NCBI GenBank assembly: GCA_963749895.1
Contig: CAVVOG010000001.1
Location: 124,001 to 188,000, forward strand
Source of the DNA: AC-51 sp963749895
GTDB lineage: Bacteria > Actinomycetota > UBA4738 > HRBIN12
Reading direction: 5' to 3'
Length of the DNA stretch: 64,000 nucleotides
Positions 1 through 8,608 of this stretch are shown here, one piece after another (position 1 is the stretch's first letter; each line of letters starts with the position of its first letter). A model generated the notes under the pieces. The model was not told where the DNA came from. It did no database searches and saw only the letters and a program-made list of their open reading frames with translations. The position numbers and the translations under genes are program-made.

Positions 1-672
1 GACGGGCTCTTCTGGAAGTCCGTGAAGATGTCGACGATCGTCTCGTTCACGGCCCTCATGCTCGCGTACCCGATCGCCTACCTCCTCGCGCTGCTGGCCG
101 GCGCTCGCAAGTACACGCTGCTGCTGATCATCATCGTTCCCTTCCTGACCAGCTACCTCCTGCGGATCCTCGCCTGGCGCGTGCTGCTGAATCCCCAGGG
201 CGTGATCAACACGTTCCTCGTGGACACGACGGGCATCCTCGACGGGCCGATCACGTGGCTGTTCAACAGCCAGTTCGCGATCTACCTGGTGCTGAGCTAC
301 GTGTGGGTGCCGTTCATCGCGCTGCCGATCTTCGTGACCCTCGAAGGGATCGACATCAAGCTGCTGGAGGCCAGCTCCGACCTGGGCGCGTCCCGCTTCC
401 GCACGTTCCGGTCGGTCACGCTGCCGCTTTCGATGCCCGGCGTGATCGCGGGGTTCATCTTCGTGTTCATCCCCACGATCGGCGAGTTCATCACGCCGCA
501 GCTCGTGGGCGGTCCCGGCGGGTTCATGTTCGGCAGCGCGATCCAGAGCGCCTTCACGTTCGGCCTCGACTGGCAGTTCGGATCGGCGATGTCGATGTTC
601 CTCGTGTTCACCGTCGCGATCTTGCTCGTGATCTTCGGGCGGTACCTCAACGTGCGGAGCGTGGCCGGATGA
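1..672 (+). CDS. ABC transporter permease, PotB type (5' end outside window)
   Basis: Inner-membrane permease of a spermidine/putrescine-type ABC importer. The reading frame is open from base 1 (DGLFWKSVKM...), so the visible 223 residues lack the true N-terminus; the GTG at 22 is internal. Several hydrophobic helices are visible, and the EAA loop that contacts the ATPase is seen as EASSDLGASRFRTFRSVTLP. The stop TGA overlaps the next start (ATGA at 669-672), so it is translationally coupled to a second permease and an ATPase. The cognate binding protein is presumably upstream of the window. The substrate cannot be read from the sequence; the polyamine assignment comes from family resemblance. 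Confidence 0.9.
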   Translation, partial: DGLFWKSVKMSTIVSFTALMLAYPIAYLLALLAGARKYTLLLIIIVPFLTSYLLRILAWRVLLNPQGVINTFLVDTTGILDGPITWLFNSQFAIYLVLSYVWVPFIALPIFVTLEGIDIKLLEASSDLGASRFRTFRSVTLPLSMPGVIAGFIFVFIPTIGEFITPQLVGGPGGFMFGSAIQSAFTFGLDWQFGSAMSMFLVFTVAILLVIFGRYLNVRSVAG

Positions 673-1532
673 ACATGGCCGCGTCGAAGTCCGGGAAGAC
701 GTTCCTGTGGGTGATGTTCTGGCTGCTCGTCGTGTTCCTGTACGCGCCGATCCTGATCTTGATCATCTTCAGCTTCAACGATCGGGAGCTCGTGTCGTTC
801 CCGTGGGAAGGCTTCACGACGCGCTGGTACCGAGGGTTCGTCCAGAACCCAGAGATCCTGAACGCCCTGAAGACCAGCGCCTGGATCGCCCTGTTCTCCA
901 GCATCGTCACGACGGTCCTCGCGGTCCCCGCGTCGATCGCGATGCAGCGCCGTCGGTTCTTCGGCAAGGGGCTCGTGTCGGGGTTCCTGCTGGCGCCGCT
1001 CGTGGTCCCCCTCGTCGTGCTCGGCACCGCGATGCTGATCCTCTTCAACTACCTGGGGATCGAGTTCGGTCCGGTAACGCTGATCATCTCCCACGTGATC
1101 ATCTCGTTGCCGTTCGCGGTGCTGACGATCGTCCCGCGGCTCGAGCGGATCCCCGAGGCGCTCGAGGAGGCCGCGCGCGACCTGGGCGCGAACTGGTGGG
1201 TCACGTTCCGGTCGATCACCTTCCCGCTGCTCGCGCCGGCCGTGCTCTCCGCCTTCCTGATCTCCTACGTGATCTCGTTCGACGAGATCGTCCTCGCCTC
1301 GTTCCTGGCCGGGACGACCACGACGTTCCCGCTGTACGTGTACTCACAGCTGCGACTGCCACGCCAGCTCCCGCAGATCCCCGCGGTCGCCGTGGTGGTC
1401 CTGATCGTGTCCGCCTTCGTCGTCACGCTCGCGGAGATCCTGCGGGCGCGGACCGACAAGGCGCTCGGCGAGGGTGTCCGGCAGGTGTTCGACGAGGAAG
1501 GGCCGGACCTCCCGGTCGCGACGGAAGGATGA
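669..1532 (+). CDS. ABC transporter permease, PotC type
   Basis: Second permease of the polyamine-type importer, 287 residues, the usual PotC length. The start ATG at 669 overlaps the upstream stop as ATGA and gives MNMAASKSGK followed by a first membrane helix (FLWVMFWLLVVFLYAPIL). The EAA loop EAARDLGANWWVTFRSITFP lies around residues 175-195. It ends with TGA overlapping the ATPase start at 1529. Gene order permease-permease-ATPase with overlaps indicates one transcript. Substrate specificity is not visible. Confidence 0.93.
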   Translation: MNMAASKSGKTFLWVMFWLLVVFLYAPILILIIFSFNDRELVSFPWEGFTTRWYRGFVQNPEILNALKTSAWIALFSSIVTTVLAVPASIAMQRRRFFGKGLVSGFLLAPLVVPLVVLGTAMLILFNYLGIEFGPVTLIISHVIISLPFAVLTIVPRLERIPEALEEAARDLGANWWVTFRSITFPLLAPAVLSAFLISYVISFDEIVLASFLAGTTTTFPLYVYSQLRLPRQLPQIPAVAVVVLIVSAFVVTLAEILRARTDKALGEGVRQVFDEEGPDLPVATEG

Positions 1533-2629
1533 CGATGAACGACGGGTCCGCGATCAGCATCCAGGGCGTGAGCAAGACCTTCGGCGACGTCCGCGCCGTC
1601 GACGGGATCTCCCTCGAGATCGCCGAGGGTGAGTTCATCACGCTGCTCGGACCCTCTGGCTGCGGGAAGACCACGACGATGCGGATGATCGCCGGCTTCG
1701 AGGAGCCGGACAGCGGCACGATCTTGCTCCGCGGTGCCGACGTGATCGGGATCCCGCCGAACAAGCGCGAGGTCAACATGTGCTTCCAGCACTACGCGCT
1801 GTTCCCCCACATGACGGTCGGCGAGAACATCGCGTACGGGCTGAAGCTGAAGAAGGTCGCCAAGGACGAGCGGAAGCAACGCGTGGGCGAGATGCTCGAC
1901 CTGGTCGGCCTGTCCGGATACGACAAGCGGAAGCCCTCCCAGCTCTCGGGTGGTCAGCAGCAGCGGGTGGCGCTCGCGCGCGCGCTCGTGAACCGTCCGG
2001 CCGCGCTCCTCCTCGACGAACCGCTCGGCGCGCTCGACGTGAAGCTGCGCAAGCAGATGGAGCTCGAGCTGAAGCGGATCCAGAGCGAGCTGGGAACCAC
2101 GTTCGTCTACGTGACGCACGACCAGGAAGAGGCGCTCTCGATGTCCGACCGGATCGCCGTGATGAACCAGGGCGTGATCGAACAGCTGGGGCCACCACGT
2201 CAGATCTACGAGCACCCGGAGACCCCGTTCGTCGCGGACTTCGTCGGGGTGCTGAACGCCCTCGAGTTCCGAGCCGACGAGGTGAGTGGCGAGGACGTGC
2301 TGATGCGGGTGAGCGAGACCGAGCGGATCGTGGTGCCGCGGGCGGGCGTCGACGTCGGGCAAGGGACGAACCTGCTCGTCGCCGTGCGACCGGAGCGGAT
2401 CTGGCTCAGGGGCGAGGACGCCGAGTTCGAGGCGCACGCGAGCCGCCTGACCGGGACGATCGGCCAGGTCGTCTACCTTGGAACGCTCACCCAGTTCCAC
2501 GTGGACACCACGCTCGGACGTCGCCTGATCGTGCATGAGCTGTCGGATGCGTCGCTGTCGGAGGCCAGGGAAGGCGACCGCGTCACGCTCACGTGGGCGC
2601 GAGAGGACTCGGCGATCCTGAGCACCTGA
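1529..2629 (+). CDS. ABC transporter ATP-binding protein, PotA type
   Basis: Energy-coupling ATPase for the two permeases just upstream; 366 residues. The start ATG at 1529 (MTMNDGSAIS) overlaps the permease stop. Walker A GPSGCGKTT is at residues 41-49, followed by the signature LSGGQQQRVALARAL, Walker B LLLDEPLGALD and the H-loop VYVTHDQEEAL. The C-terminal third is the TOBE/regulatory domain typical of PotA/FbpC-type ATPases (VAVRPERIWL). Last gene of the operon; 125 bases separate it from the ROK regulator. Confidence 0.94.
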   Translation: MTMNDGSAISIQGVSKTFGDVRAVDGISLEIAEGEFITLLGPSGCGKTTTMRMIAGFEEPDSGTILLRGADVIGIPPNKREVNMCFQHYALFPHMTVGENIAYGLKLKKVAKDERKQRVGEMLDLVGLSGYDKRKPSQLSGGQQQRVALARALVNRPAALLLDEPLGALDVKLRKQMELELKRIQSELGTTFVYVTHDQEEALSMSDRIAVMNQGVIEQLGPPRQIYEHPETPFVADFVGVLNALEFRADEVSGEDVLMRVSETERIVVPRAGVDVGQGTNLLVAVRPERIWLRGEDAEFEAHASRLTGTIGQVVYLGTLTQFHVDTTLGRRLIVHELSDASLSEAREGDRVTLTWAREDSAILST

Positions 2630-2718
2630 TCCGGTCCGCAACCTCCGCGAACCCGCCGGGGATACGTTCGCCCTTCGACAGATCTCACGGGCACATCCGC
2701 CTGGAATCGTTCGCGGAT

Positions 2719-2748
2719 TTGACGAATCACCCGCCGGCGTAGCACAGT
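2719..2748 (+). promoter_or_regulatory. Predicted promoter of the ROK regulator gene
   Basis: A -35 TTGACG at 2719-2724, an 18-base spacer and a -10-like CACAGT at 2743-2748 lie directly before the regulator. Only 6 bases (CCTGCC) separate the -10 from the ATG at 2755 and there is no Shine-Dalgarno, so the message would be leaderless or nearly so. Predicted by eye only. Confidence 0.5.
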
Positions 2749-2754
2749 CCTGCC

Positions 2755-4005
2755 ATGCGATGGGAGGGTGGCGGCTCGCAGGCCTCGCTGCGCGAGGGCA
2801 ATCGCCGGCGCGTCGTGTGGCTCCTCCGGTCGCAGGGGCCGATGACCCGTGCCGATCTCTCCCGGGCGGCAGGGGTGTCGCGCTCGACGATCTCCGCCGT
2901 CGTGGCCGGTCTGATCGAGGAGGGCCTCGTCGAGGAGCGCGGTGAGACGCTCGCACGCGGCCAGGCCGGGCGCCCCGGCTCGCTCGTGACGCTCAACCCC
3001 TCGGCCGGCATCGCGGTCGGCATCGACATCGACCACCGTCACCTCCGGGTCATGGCCGCCGACCTCGCTCACACGGTGCTGGGAGAGACCACGCATCCGC
3101 TCAGCCTCGACCACGACGCGCGCGAGACGATGATCCTCGCCACCCGTCTGGTGAGCGAAGTGCTCACCGGTGCCGGGCTCACGCGCGAGCGCGTCCTGGG
3201 CGTCGGACTCTCGCTCGCCGGTCCTATCGAGTCCGTGCGCGGCACGGTGCGGCCGTCGTCGATCTCCCCCACGTGGATCGGCCTCGACGCCGCCAGCGAG
3301 CTTCGGGCGATGATCGACCTCCCTGTGTTCGTCGACAACGACGCGAACCTCGGGGCCCTCGCCGAGTTGATGTGGGGCGCCGGACGGGGCGTGACCGATG
3401 GCGTCTACCTCAACGTGGGGACGGGCATCGGGGCCGGCGTGATCCTCGCGGGCGCGGTCTACCGGGGCGCGATGGGGACGGCGGGCGAGATCGGGCACGT
3501 GACGGCCGACGAGAACGGGCCGATCTGCCGATGCGGGAACCGCGGGTGTCTAGAACGCCTGGCCGGTGGCAGCGCGATCAGCGAGGAGCTCGCGGCCGGA
3601 CTCGGCATCGAGCTCACGCTCGACGACCTGATCGCCCGCGCGCGTGCGGGCGACACGGCGAGCGTCCGGATGCTGGACGACGCCGGGCGCCTGATCGGGA
3701 TGCACGTCGCCACCGTCTGCAACGTGCTGAACCCGTCGCACGTGATCGTGGGCGGACCCCTGAGTGCGACCGGCGAGGTCCTGCTCGGGCCGGTGCGGCG
3801 CTCGATCGCCCGGTACGCTCTGCCCATCGCCGGGGACAACGTCGTCGTGGTCCGAGGCGATCTCGGGGAGCGAGCCACGGTGCTCGGCGCGGTCGCGCTG
3901 GTGCTGGGCGAGGCAGGCCCCGACCTGTTCGACGACCGTATGGATGACCAGGCGGACGATCGCGTGGACGGAAGGAGGGAGGAGACGATCGCCGTGGGGT
4001 CGTGA
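2755..4005 (+). CDS. ROK-family transcriptional regulator (probable xylose repressor)
   Basis: 416 residues. The N-terminal winged helix-turn-helix, about residues 24-62, contains TRADLSRAAGVSRSTISAVV. It is followed by a ROK sugar-kinase-like domain with VGVSLAGPIE, the VFVDNDANLGAL catalytic-type loop, GTGIGAGVIL, and the zinc motif CRCGNRGCLE preceded by GEIGHVT. This layout is that of XylR/NagC-type repressors, which release DNA on binding a sugar. It stands immediately upstream of and codirectional with a XylFGH-like transporter and xylose isomerase, so xylose or a related pentose is the likely effector. The short Asp-rich C-terminal tail is not conserved. Confidence 0.9.
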   Translation: MRWEGGGSQASLREGNRRRVVWLLRSQGPMTRADLSRAAGVSRSTISAVVAGLIEEGLVEERGETLARGQAGRPGSLVTLNPSAGIAVGIDIDHRHLRVMAADLAHTVLGETTHPLSLDHDARETMILATRLVSEVLTGAGLTRERVLGVGLSLAGPIESVRGTVRPSSISPTWIGLDAASELRAMIDLPVFVDNDANLGALAELMWGAGRGVTDGVYLNVGTGIGAGVILAGAVYRGAMGTAGEIGHVTADENGPICRCGNRGCLERLAGGSAISEELAAGLGIELTLDDLIARARAGDTASVRMLDDAGRLIGMHVATVCNVLNPSHVIVGGPLSATGEVLLGPVRRSIARYALPIAGDNVVVVRGDLGERATVLGAVALVLGEAGPDLFDDRMDDQADDRVDGRREETIAVGS

Positions 4006-4026
4006 ACCATCGCGGAGACGCAGAGG

Positions 4027-4040
4027 TTCACCCCTGTGAA
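4027..4040. promoter_or_regulatory. Short palindrome between ROK regulator and xylF-like gene
   Basis: TTCAC-CCCT-GTGAA is a perfect 5-bp inverted repeat in the 104-base gap upstream of the transporter operon. It could be a weak terminator for the regulator gene or half of an operator. Nothing else in this gap is recognisable except the strong GGGGAGG ribosome binding site before 4110. Confidence 0.25.
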
Positions 4041-4109
4041 GTGGCATCACCGATCCGATAGGAACACCGAACGAGCCGCGAGAGACGCGGCGGGGTGGGG
4101 AGGTATCAC

Positions 4110-5276
4110 ATGAAGGGAAGGAAGTTCCGGGCGTGGGCCGGCATGCTGGTCGTGCTCGCGATCGTCGCGACCGCGTGTGGCGACGACGGCAGCGAGAGCG
4201 CTGACGGCGGCGGCGAGGACGCAGGCAGCATCTGGGTGCTCCTGCCCGACACCGAGTCGTCAACGCGGTGGGAGGAAGACGACCGCCGCTACTTCGGCGA
4301 GACGTTCACGGAGGCAGGCCTCGCCGAGGGTGAGGACTTCACGATCGTGAACGCCGAGGGTGACGCCAACACGCAGCAGTCGCAGGCCGAGCAGGCGATC
4401 AACGACGGCGCCAGCGTGATCGTGCTGACCAGCATCGACACCGGCTCCGGCGCGGCGATCATCGACCAGGCGACCGAGGCCGGCGTGCAGGTGCTCGAGT
4501 ACGACCGGTTCAACACCGGTGGTGCCGGTGGCGCCGCGTACGTCAGCTTCGACAACGTCGCGGTGGGCGCCGCGATGGCCGAGGTGCTCGAGCCGGCGAT
4601 CGACGACCTCGGGCTCGATCAGCCCCGCGTCGTGATGCTGAACGGCGGCGAAGAGGACAACAACTCGTTCCTGTTCCGTGCCGGCTACGCCGAGACGGTC
4701 GAGGCGCGGGTCGCCGCGGGCGACTGGGCGCTGGTCGCGGACCAGCACGTCCCCGGGTGGGACAACCAGGAAGCCCAGACGATCATGGAGCAGATCCTGG
4801 TCGACGCGGACAACGGCGTGGACGCCGTGTTCGCGGCGAACGACGGGCTCGCTGCCTCCACGGTCAACGCGATCCAGGCGGCCGGGATCGGCCCGGTGCC
4901 CGTGAGCGGGCAGGACGCGACCGCGGTCGGGATGCAGAACATCCTGCTCGGCCTTCAGACGATGAGCGTCTACAAGCCGATCCAGACCGAGGCCGGCCTG
5001 GCGGCGGAGGTCGCCCTGGCGCTGCGAGCCGGTGAGGACATCCTCAGCACCGACTTCGACTACGACTACGGGCTGATCGGGATCGAGGCGGCCACCGGCC
5101 AGCCGACCGACGCCCCCGAGGGCGACGGCGTGGTGCCGTACTTCGGCCTCGTGCCGATCGGCGTCACGGCGGACAACATGGCCGACACGGTGATCGCCGA
5201 CGGGTTCCGTACCGTCGAGGAGATCTGCGTCGACGACGTCGCGGCGACCGACTGGTGCCAGGAGAACGCTGCCTGA
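4110..5276 (+). CDS. Sugar ABC transporter substrate-binding lipoprotein (XylF-like)
   Basis: 388 residues. The start ATG at 4110 is chosen over the in-frame GTG at 4095 because GGGGAGG sits 6 bases before it. The lipoprotein signal is MKGRKFRAW, then hydrophobic MLVVLAIVAT, then AC with the lipid-anchored Cys. The mature part is a periplasmic-binding-protein type 1 fold resembling D-xylose binding proteins: repeated DxxNQQSQAEQAINDG-like segment, VIVLTSIDTGSGAAI, VFAANDGLAASTVNAI and VSGQDATAVGMQNI. It captures sugar for the ATPase and permease genes that follow. A strong RNA hairpin lies just after the stop. Confidence 0.88.
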   Translation: MKGRKFRAWAGMLVVLAIVATACGDDGSESADGGGEDAGSIWVLLPDTESSTRWEEDDRRYFGETFTEAGLAEGEDFTIVNAEGDANTQQSQAEQAINDGASVIVLTSIDTGSGAAIIDQATEAGVQVLEYDRFNTGGAGGAAYVSFDNVAVGAAMAEVLEPAIDDLGLDQPRVVMLNGGEEDNNSFLFRAGYAETVEARVAAGDWALVADQHVPGWDNQEAQTIMEQILVDADNGVDAVFAANDGLAASTVNAIQAAGIGPVPVSGQDATAVGMQNILLGLQTMSVYKPIQTEAGLAAEVALALRAGEDILSTDFDYDYGLIGIEAATGQPTDAPEGDGVVPYFGLVPIGVTADNMADTVIADGFRTVEEICVDDVAATDWCQENAA

Positions 5277-5295
5277 GCCGGGTCTGAACCGCACG

Positions 5296-5332
5296 GTGAG
5301 GTCCCGGGCGTACGATGCGCCCGGGACCTCAC
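5296..5332 (+). promoter_or_regulatory. Intercistronic hairpin after binding-protein gene
   Basis: A perfect 15-bp inverted repeat (arms 5296-5310 and 5318-5332, 7-base loop) fills most of the 81-base gap between the binding-protein gene and its ATPase. There is no T-run after it. Such stems usually protect the upstream mRNA or act as partial terminators, so that more binding protein than membrane components is made; that role is inferred. Confidence 0.7.
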
Positions 5333-5357
5333 GTCCACCACAAGGAGGCAGGCGTCG

Positions 5358-6140
5358 ATGGCGGATGAAGCGCTCCTCGCGTGCAGCGGTATCTCCAAGG
5401 CGTTCGGGGCCGTCCAGGCCCTCTACAACGTCGACTTCGAGGTCCGACGTGGAGAGGTGATGGCGCTCGTCGGTGACAACGGCGCCGGCAAGTCCACGTT
5501 GATCAAAGGGATCGCCGGGATCTACCCCTTCGACGACGGGGACATCCGGTTCGAGGGTGAGCAGGTCAAGATCCACAGCCCCCGCGACGCCGCACGGCTC
5601 GGGATCGAGGTCGTCTACCAGGACCTCGCGCTCGCGGAGAACCTCGACGTGGTGGCGAACATGTTCCTCGGCCGCGAGCGCATCCGCAGCGGCGTCGTAC
5701 TCGACGAACCCGGGATGGAGCGCGCGGCCCGCGAGACGCTGGATTCACTCTCGGTGACGACCCTGCGGTCGGTCCGTCAGCGCGTGATCGGCCTCTCGGG
5801 CGGCCAGCGACAGGCGGTCGCCGTCGCGAAATCCGTGATGTGGAACTCGAAGCTCGTGATCCTCGACGAGCCCACGGCTGCGCTGGGGGTTGCGCAGACC
5901 CGACAGGTGCTCGACCTGGTCCGCAGGCTCGCCGAGCGAGACCTGGGAGTCGTGATCATCTCCCACAACCTCCACGACATCTTCGAGTGCGCGGACCGGA
6001 TCACGGTCCTGCGCCTCGGCCAGCAGGTGGCGCTGTACGAGCGCGCCAACACCACCCAGCAAGAGGTGGTCCATGCGATCACCGCGGGCGCTCTTCAGCA
6101 CGTTCCCGGGATGGCCGACGACGCGGCGGTGGCTCGATGA
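5358..6140 (+). CDS. Sugar ABC transporter ATP-binding protein, single-domain (XylG/FrcA-like)
   Basis: 260 residues, one nucleotide-binding domain, unlike the classical two-domain XylG/RbsA. Walker A GDNGAGKSTL is near residue 40, the signature LSGGQRQAVAVAK near 155, Walker B LVILDEPTAALG, and the H-loop VIISHN. Codirectional with the XylF-like lipoprotein; AAGGAGGC precedes the ATG. The stop overlaps the permease start as ATGA at 6137-6140, so they are coupled. Confidence 0.92.
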   Translation: MADEALLACSGISKAFGAVQALYNVDFEVRRGEVMALVGDNGAGKSTLIKGIAGIYPFDDGDIRFEGEQVKIHSPRDAARLGIEVVYQDLALAENLDVVANMFLGRERIRSGVVLDEPGMERAARETLDSLSVTTLRSVRQRVIGLSGGQRQAVAVAKSVMWNSKLVILDEPTAALGVAQTRQVLDLVRRLAERDLGVVIISHNLHDIFECADRITVLRLGQQVALYERANTTQQEVVHAITAGALQHVPGMADDAAVAR

Positions 6141-7399
6141 CCGACGACGCGGGCACCCCGGCCACGACCACTACGACCGAGACCGCCGCCGGATCGGTGG
6201 CGCCGGAGACGCTGGGCAGCTACACGAAGCGTTGGTGGCAGCGCGTGCGGGGCGGCGAGCTCGGCTCGCTGCCGATCATCATCGGCCTGATCGTGATCAC
6301 GATCGTGTTCGGCCTCCTCAACGACAAGTTCCTCACCGAGCGCAACTTCACGAACCTGCTCCTGCAGATGTCGGCGGTGGCCACGCTCGCGATCGGCATC
6401 GTGTTCGTCCTCCTGCTGGGCGAGATCGACCTGTCGATCGCCTACGTGAGCGCGGTCGGCGGCGTCGTGATGACGCTCCTGATCCGGCCCGGCGATCCGG
6501 GCTGGCCGTGGTGGCTCGCGATCCTCGCCGCCGTCGCCGTGACCACATTGATCGGGTTCTTGCAGTCGATCGTGATCACGAAGGCCGGGGTGCCGTCGTT
6601 CGTCGTGACCCTGGCGGGGAACCTGATCTGGTCGGGCGTGGTCCTGATCTTGATGACCCGTGCGACCACGACCGGCACGATCCGGATCGCCCAGCCGACG
6701 ATCGTGGGGATCGCGAACGACTTCCTGCCCGATGCTGCCGGATACCTGCTTGGTCTGCTGGTCGTGGCCGCGTTCGGGATCTCACAGATCCTGTCGGCCA
6801 GGACCCGACTGGCGGGCGGCCTCGAGGCGAAGCCCATGTCGTTGATCGCCATCCAGATCGGCGCACTCGCGATCGTCACGTTCGCGGCCGTCTACTACGC
6901 GAACCTCGACCGTGGCGTGCCGATGGCGGCGGTCATCCTCGGGGTCTTCCTGGTCTTCTGGTCCTTCGTCGCCTCGCGGACGCGCTTCGGTCGCCACATC
7001 TACGCGGTCGGCGGTGGCGCGGAGGCGGCCCGGCGCGCCGGCATCGGCGTCGACCGGATCCGGATCTACGTGTTCATGATCAACGGGTTCATGGCCGGGG
7101 TCGGCGGCATCATGCTGGCCTCGCGACTGCGCTCCGTGGCGACCAGCTCGGGCGGTGGCGACCTGCTGCTGAACGTGATCGCGGCCGCCGTTATCGGGGG
7201 GACGAGCCTGTTCGGCGGCGTCGGCCGTGTCGTCTCGGCCTTGCTGGGCGCGCTCGTGATCGCCGCGATCAACAGCGGCATGAACCTGCTGGGGCTGCCC
7301 CAGGGCACCCGGTTCGTGATCACCGGGCTGGTCCTGCTGGGGGCCGTCCTGATCGACGCACTGTCCAAGCGCATCCGCGCGACGCGCGGCGTCGCGTGA
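6137..7399 (+). CDS. Sugar ABC transporter permease (XylH-like)
   Basis: 420 residues. The hydrophilic N-terminus is rich in Thr and Ala (about 40 residues), then about ten hydrophobic helices starting near LPIIIGLIVITIVFGLL. Family landmarks are AVATLAIGIVFVLLLGEIDLS near residue 90 and GVGGIMLASRLRSV with GGTSLFGGVGR near the C-terminus, typical of the BPD_transp_2 branch serving ribose/xylose importers. The start ATG at 6137 overlaps the ATPase stop. Xylose isomerase follows after 45 bases. Confidence 0.9.
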   Translation: MTDDAGTPATTTTTETAAGSVAPETLGSYTKRWWQRVRGGELGSLPIIIGLIVITIVFGLLNDKFLTERNFTNLLLQMSAVATLAIGIVFVLLLGEIDLSIAYVSAVGGVVMTLLIRPGDPGWPWWLAILAAVAVTTLIGFLQSIVITKAGVPSFVVTLAGNLIWSGVVLILMTRATTTGTIRIAQPTIVGIANDFLPDAAGYLLGLLVVAAFGISQILSARTRLAGGLEAKPMSLIAIQIGALAIVTFAAVYYANLDRGVPMAAVILGVFLVFWSFVASRTRFGRHIYAVGGGAEAARRAGIGVDRIRIYVFMINGFMAGVGGIMLASRLRSVATSSGGGDLLLNVIAAAVIGGTSLFGGVGRVVSALLGALVIAAINSGMNLLGLPQGTRFVITGLVLLGAVLIDALSKRIRATRGVA

Positions 7400-7444
7400 A
7401 GGCTGGCCCGCTCAACGGGCGGGTCACCGAATGGAGGTGACGAG

Positions 7445-8608
7445 ATGACCTATGAGCCCACGGCGGAGCATCGGTTCACGTTCGGGCTGTGGACCGTCGG
7501 CAACGTCGGGATCGACCCCTTCGGGGAGGCGGTACGCGAGGCGCTCTCTCCCGTCCAGCTGGTCGAGCTCCTCGCCGAGGTCGGCGCGTGGGGCGTGAAC
7601 CTGCACGACAACGACCTGGTGCCGATCGACGCGAGCGCGCACGAGCGAGACCAGATCGTGAGCGACTTCCGCAAGGCCCTCGACGCAACCGGGCTGGTCG
7701 TCCCGATGGCCACGACGAACCTGTTCAAGGACCCCGCGTTCCGTGACGGTGCCTTCACCGCGAACGACCCGCGCGCGCGGGCGCTCGCGTTGCAGAAGAC
7801 GATGCGCGCGATCGACCTGGGCGTCGAGCTCGGGGCGACGACCTACGTGTTCTGGGGCGGCCGCGAGGGGGTCGAGACGGATTCCTCGAAGGACCCGCTC
7901 GTCGCGCTGCAGCGCTACACGGAGGCGATGAACTTCCTGTGCAGCTACGTGAAGGACCAGGGCTACGACCTGCGGTTCGCGCTGGAGTCCAAGCCGAACG
8001 AACCCCGCGGGGACATCTACCTGGCGACGACCGGCGCGATGCTGGCGTTCATCGAGACCCTCGATCACCCGGAGATGGTCGGGGTCAACCCCGAGGTGGC
8101 ACACGAGCACATGGCGGGCCTGAACTTCACACACCACGTGGCGCAGGCGTGGTCGATGGGCAAGCTCTTCCACATCGATCTGAACGACCAGATCCCGGGC
8201 CGCTACGACCAGGACCTGCGGTTCGGGTCGGCGAACCCGAAGCAGGCGTTCTTCCTCGTGAAGTTCCTCGAGGACGTCGGGTACACGGGCAGCCGGCACT
8301 TCGATGCGCACGCGTACCGCACGAGCGACTACGAGGACGTGAAGGCCTTCGCGCGCGGCTGCATGCGCACCTACCTGATCCTCAAGGAGAAGGGTGAGCG
8401 GTGGAACGCCGACCCTGAGGTCCAAGGGCTGCTCGCCCGGATCGGGCAGGACGACGGGTCGACGGCCGCCGTCCTGGGGCCGTACACGAGCGATCGCGCA
8501 CTGGCGCTGAAGGAGCTGGACCTCGACCGGAGAGCGATCGGCGAACGCGGCCAGCCGTACGAAGCCCTCGATCAACTGACGGTCGAGATCCTGCTCGGGG
8601 TGAGGTGA
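7445..8608 (+). CDS. xylA: Xylose isomerase
   Basis: Interconverts D-xylose and D-xylulose in the cytoplasm, with divalent metal. At 387 residues it is the size of the class I actinobacterial enzyme. Expected catalytic residues are in place: His54 and Asp57 in LHDNDL, Trp137 in VFWGGREG, Glu181 and Lys183 in ESKPNEPRGD, and a ligand Glu/His pair in NPEVAHEHMAG. GGAGGTGACG stands directly before the ATG. It follows the XylFGH-like transporter, giving import plus first catabolic step. No xylulokinase gene is present in the window. Confidence 0.97.
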   Translation: MTYEPTAEHRFTFGLWTVGNVGIDPFGEAVREALSPVQLVELLAEVGAWGVNLHDNDLVPIDASAHERDQIVSDFRKALDATGLVVPMATTNLFKDPAFRDGAFTANDPRARALALQKTMRAIDLGVELGATTYVFWGGREGVETDSSKDPLVALQRYTEAMNFLCSYVKDQGYDLRFALESKPNEPRGDIYLATTGAMLAFIETLDHPEMVGVNPEVAHEHMAGLNFTHHVAQAWSMGKLFHIDLNDQIPGRYDQDLRFGSANPKQAFFLVKFLEDVGYTGSRHFDAHAYRTSDYEDVKAFARGCMRTYLILKEKGERWNADPEVQGLLARIGQDDGSTAAVLGPYTSDRALALKELDLDRRAIGERGQPYEALDQLTVEILLGVR

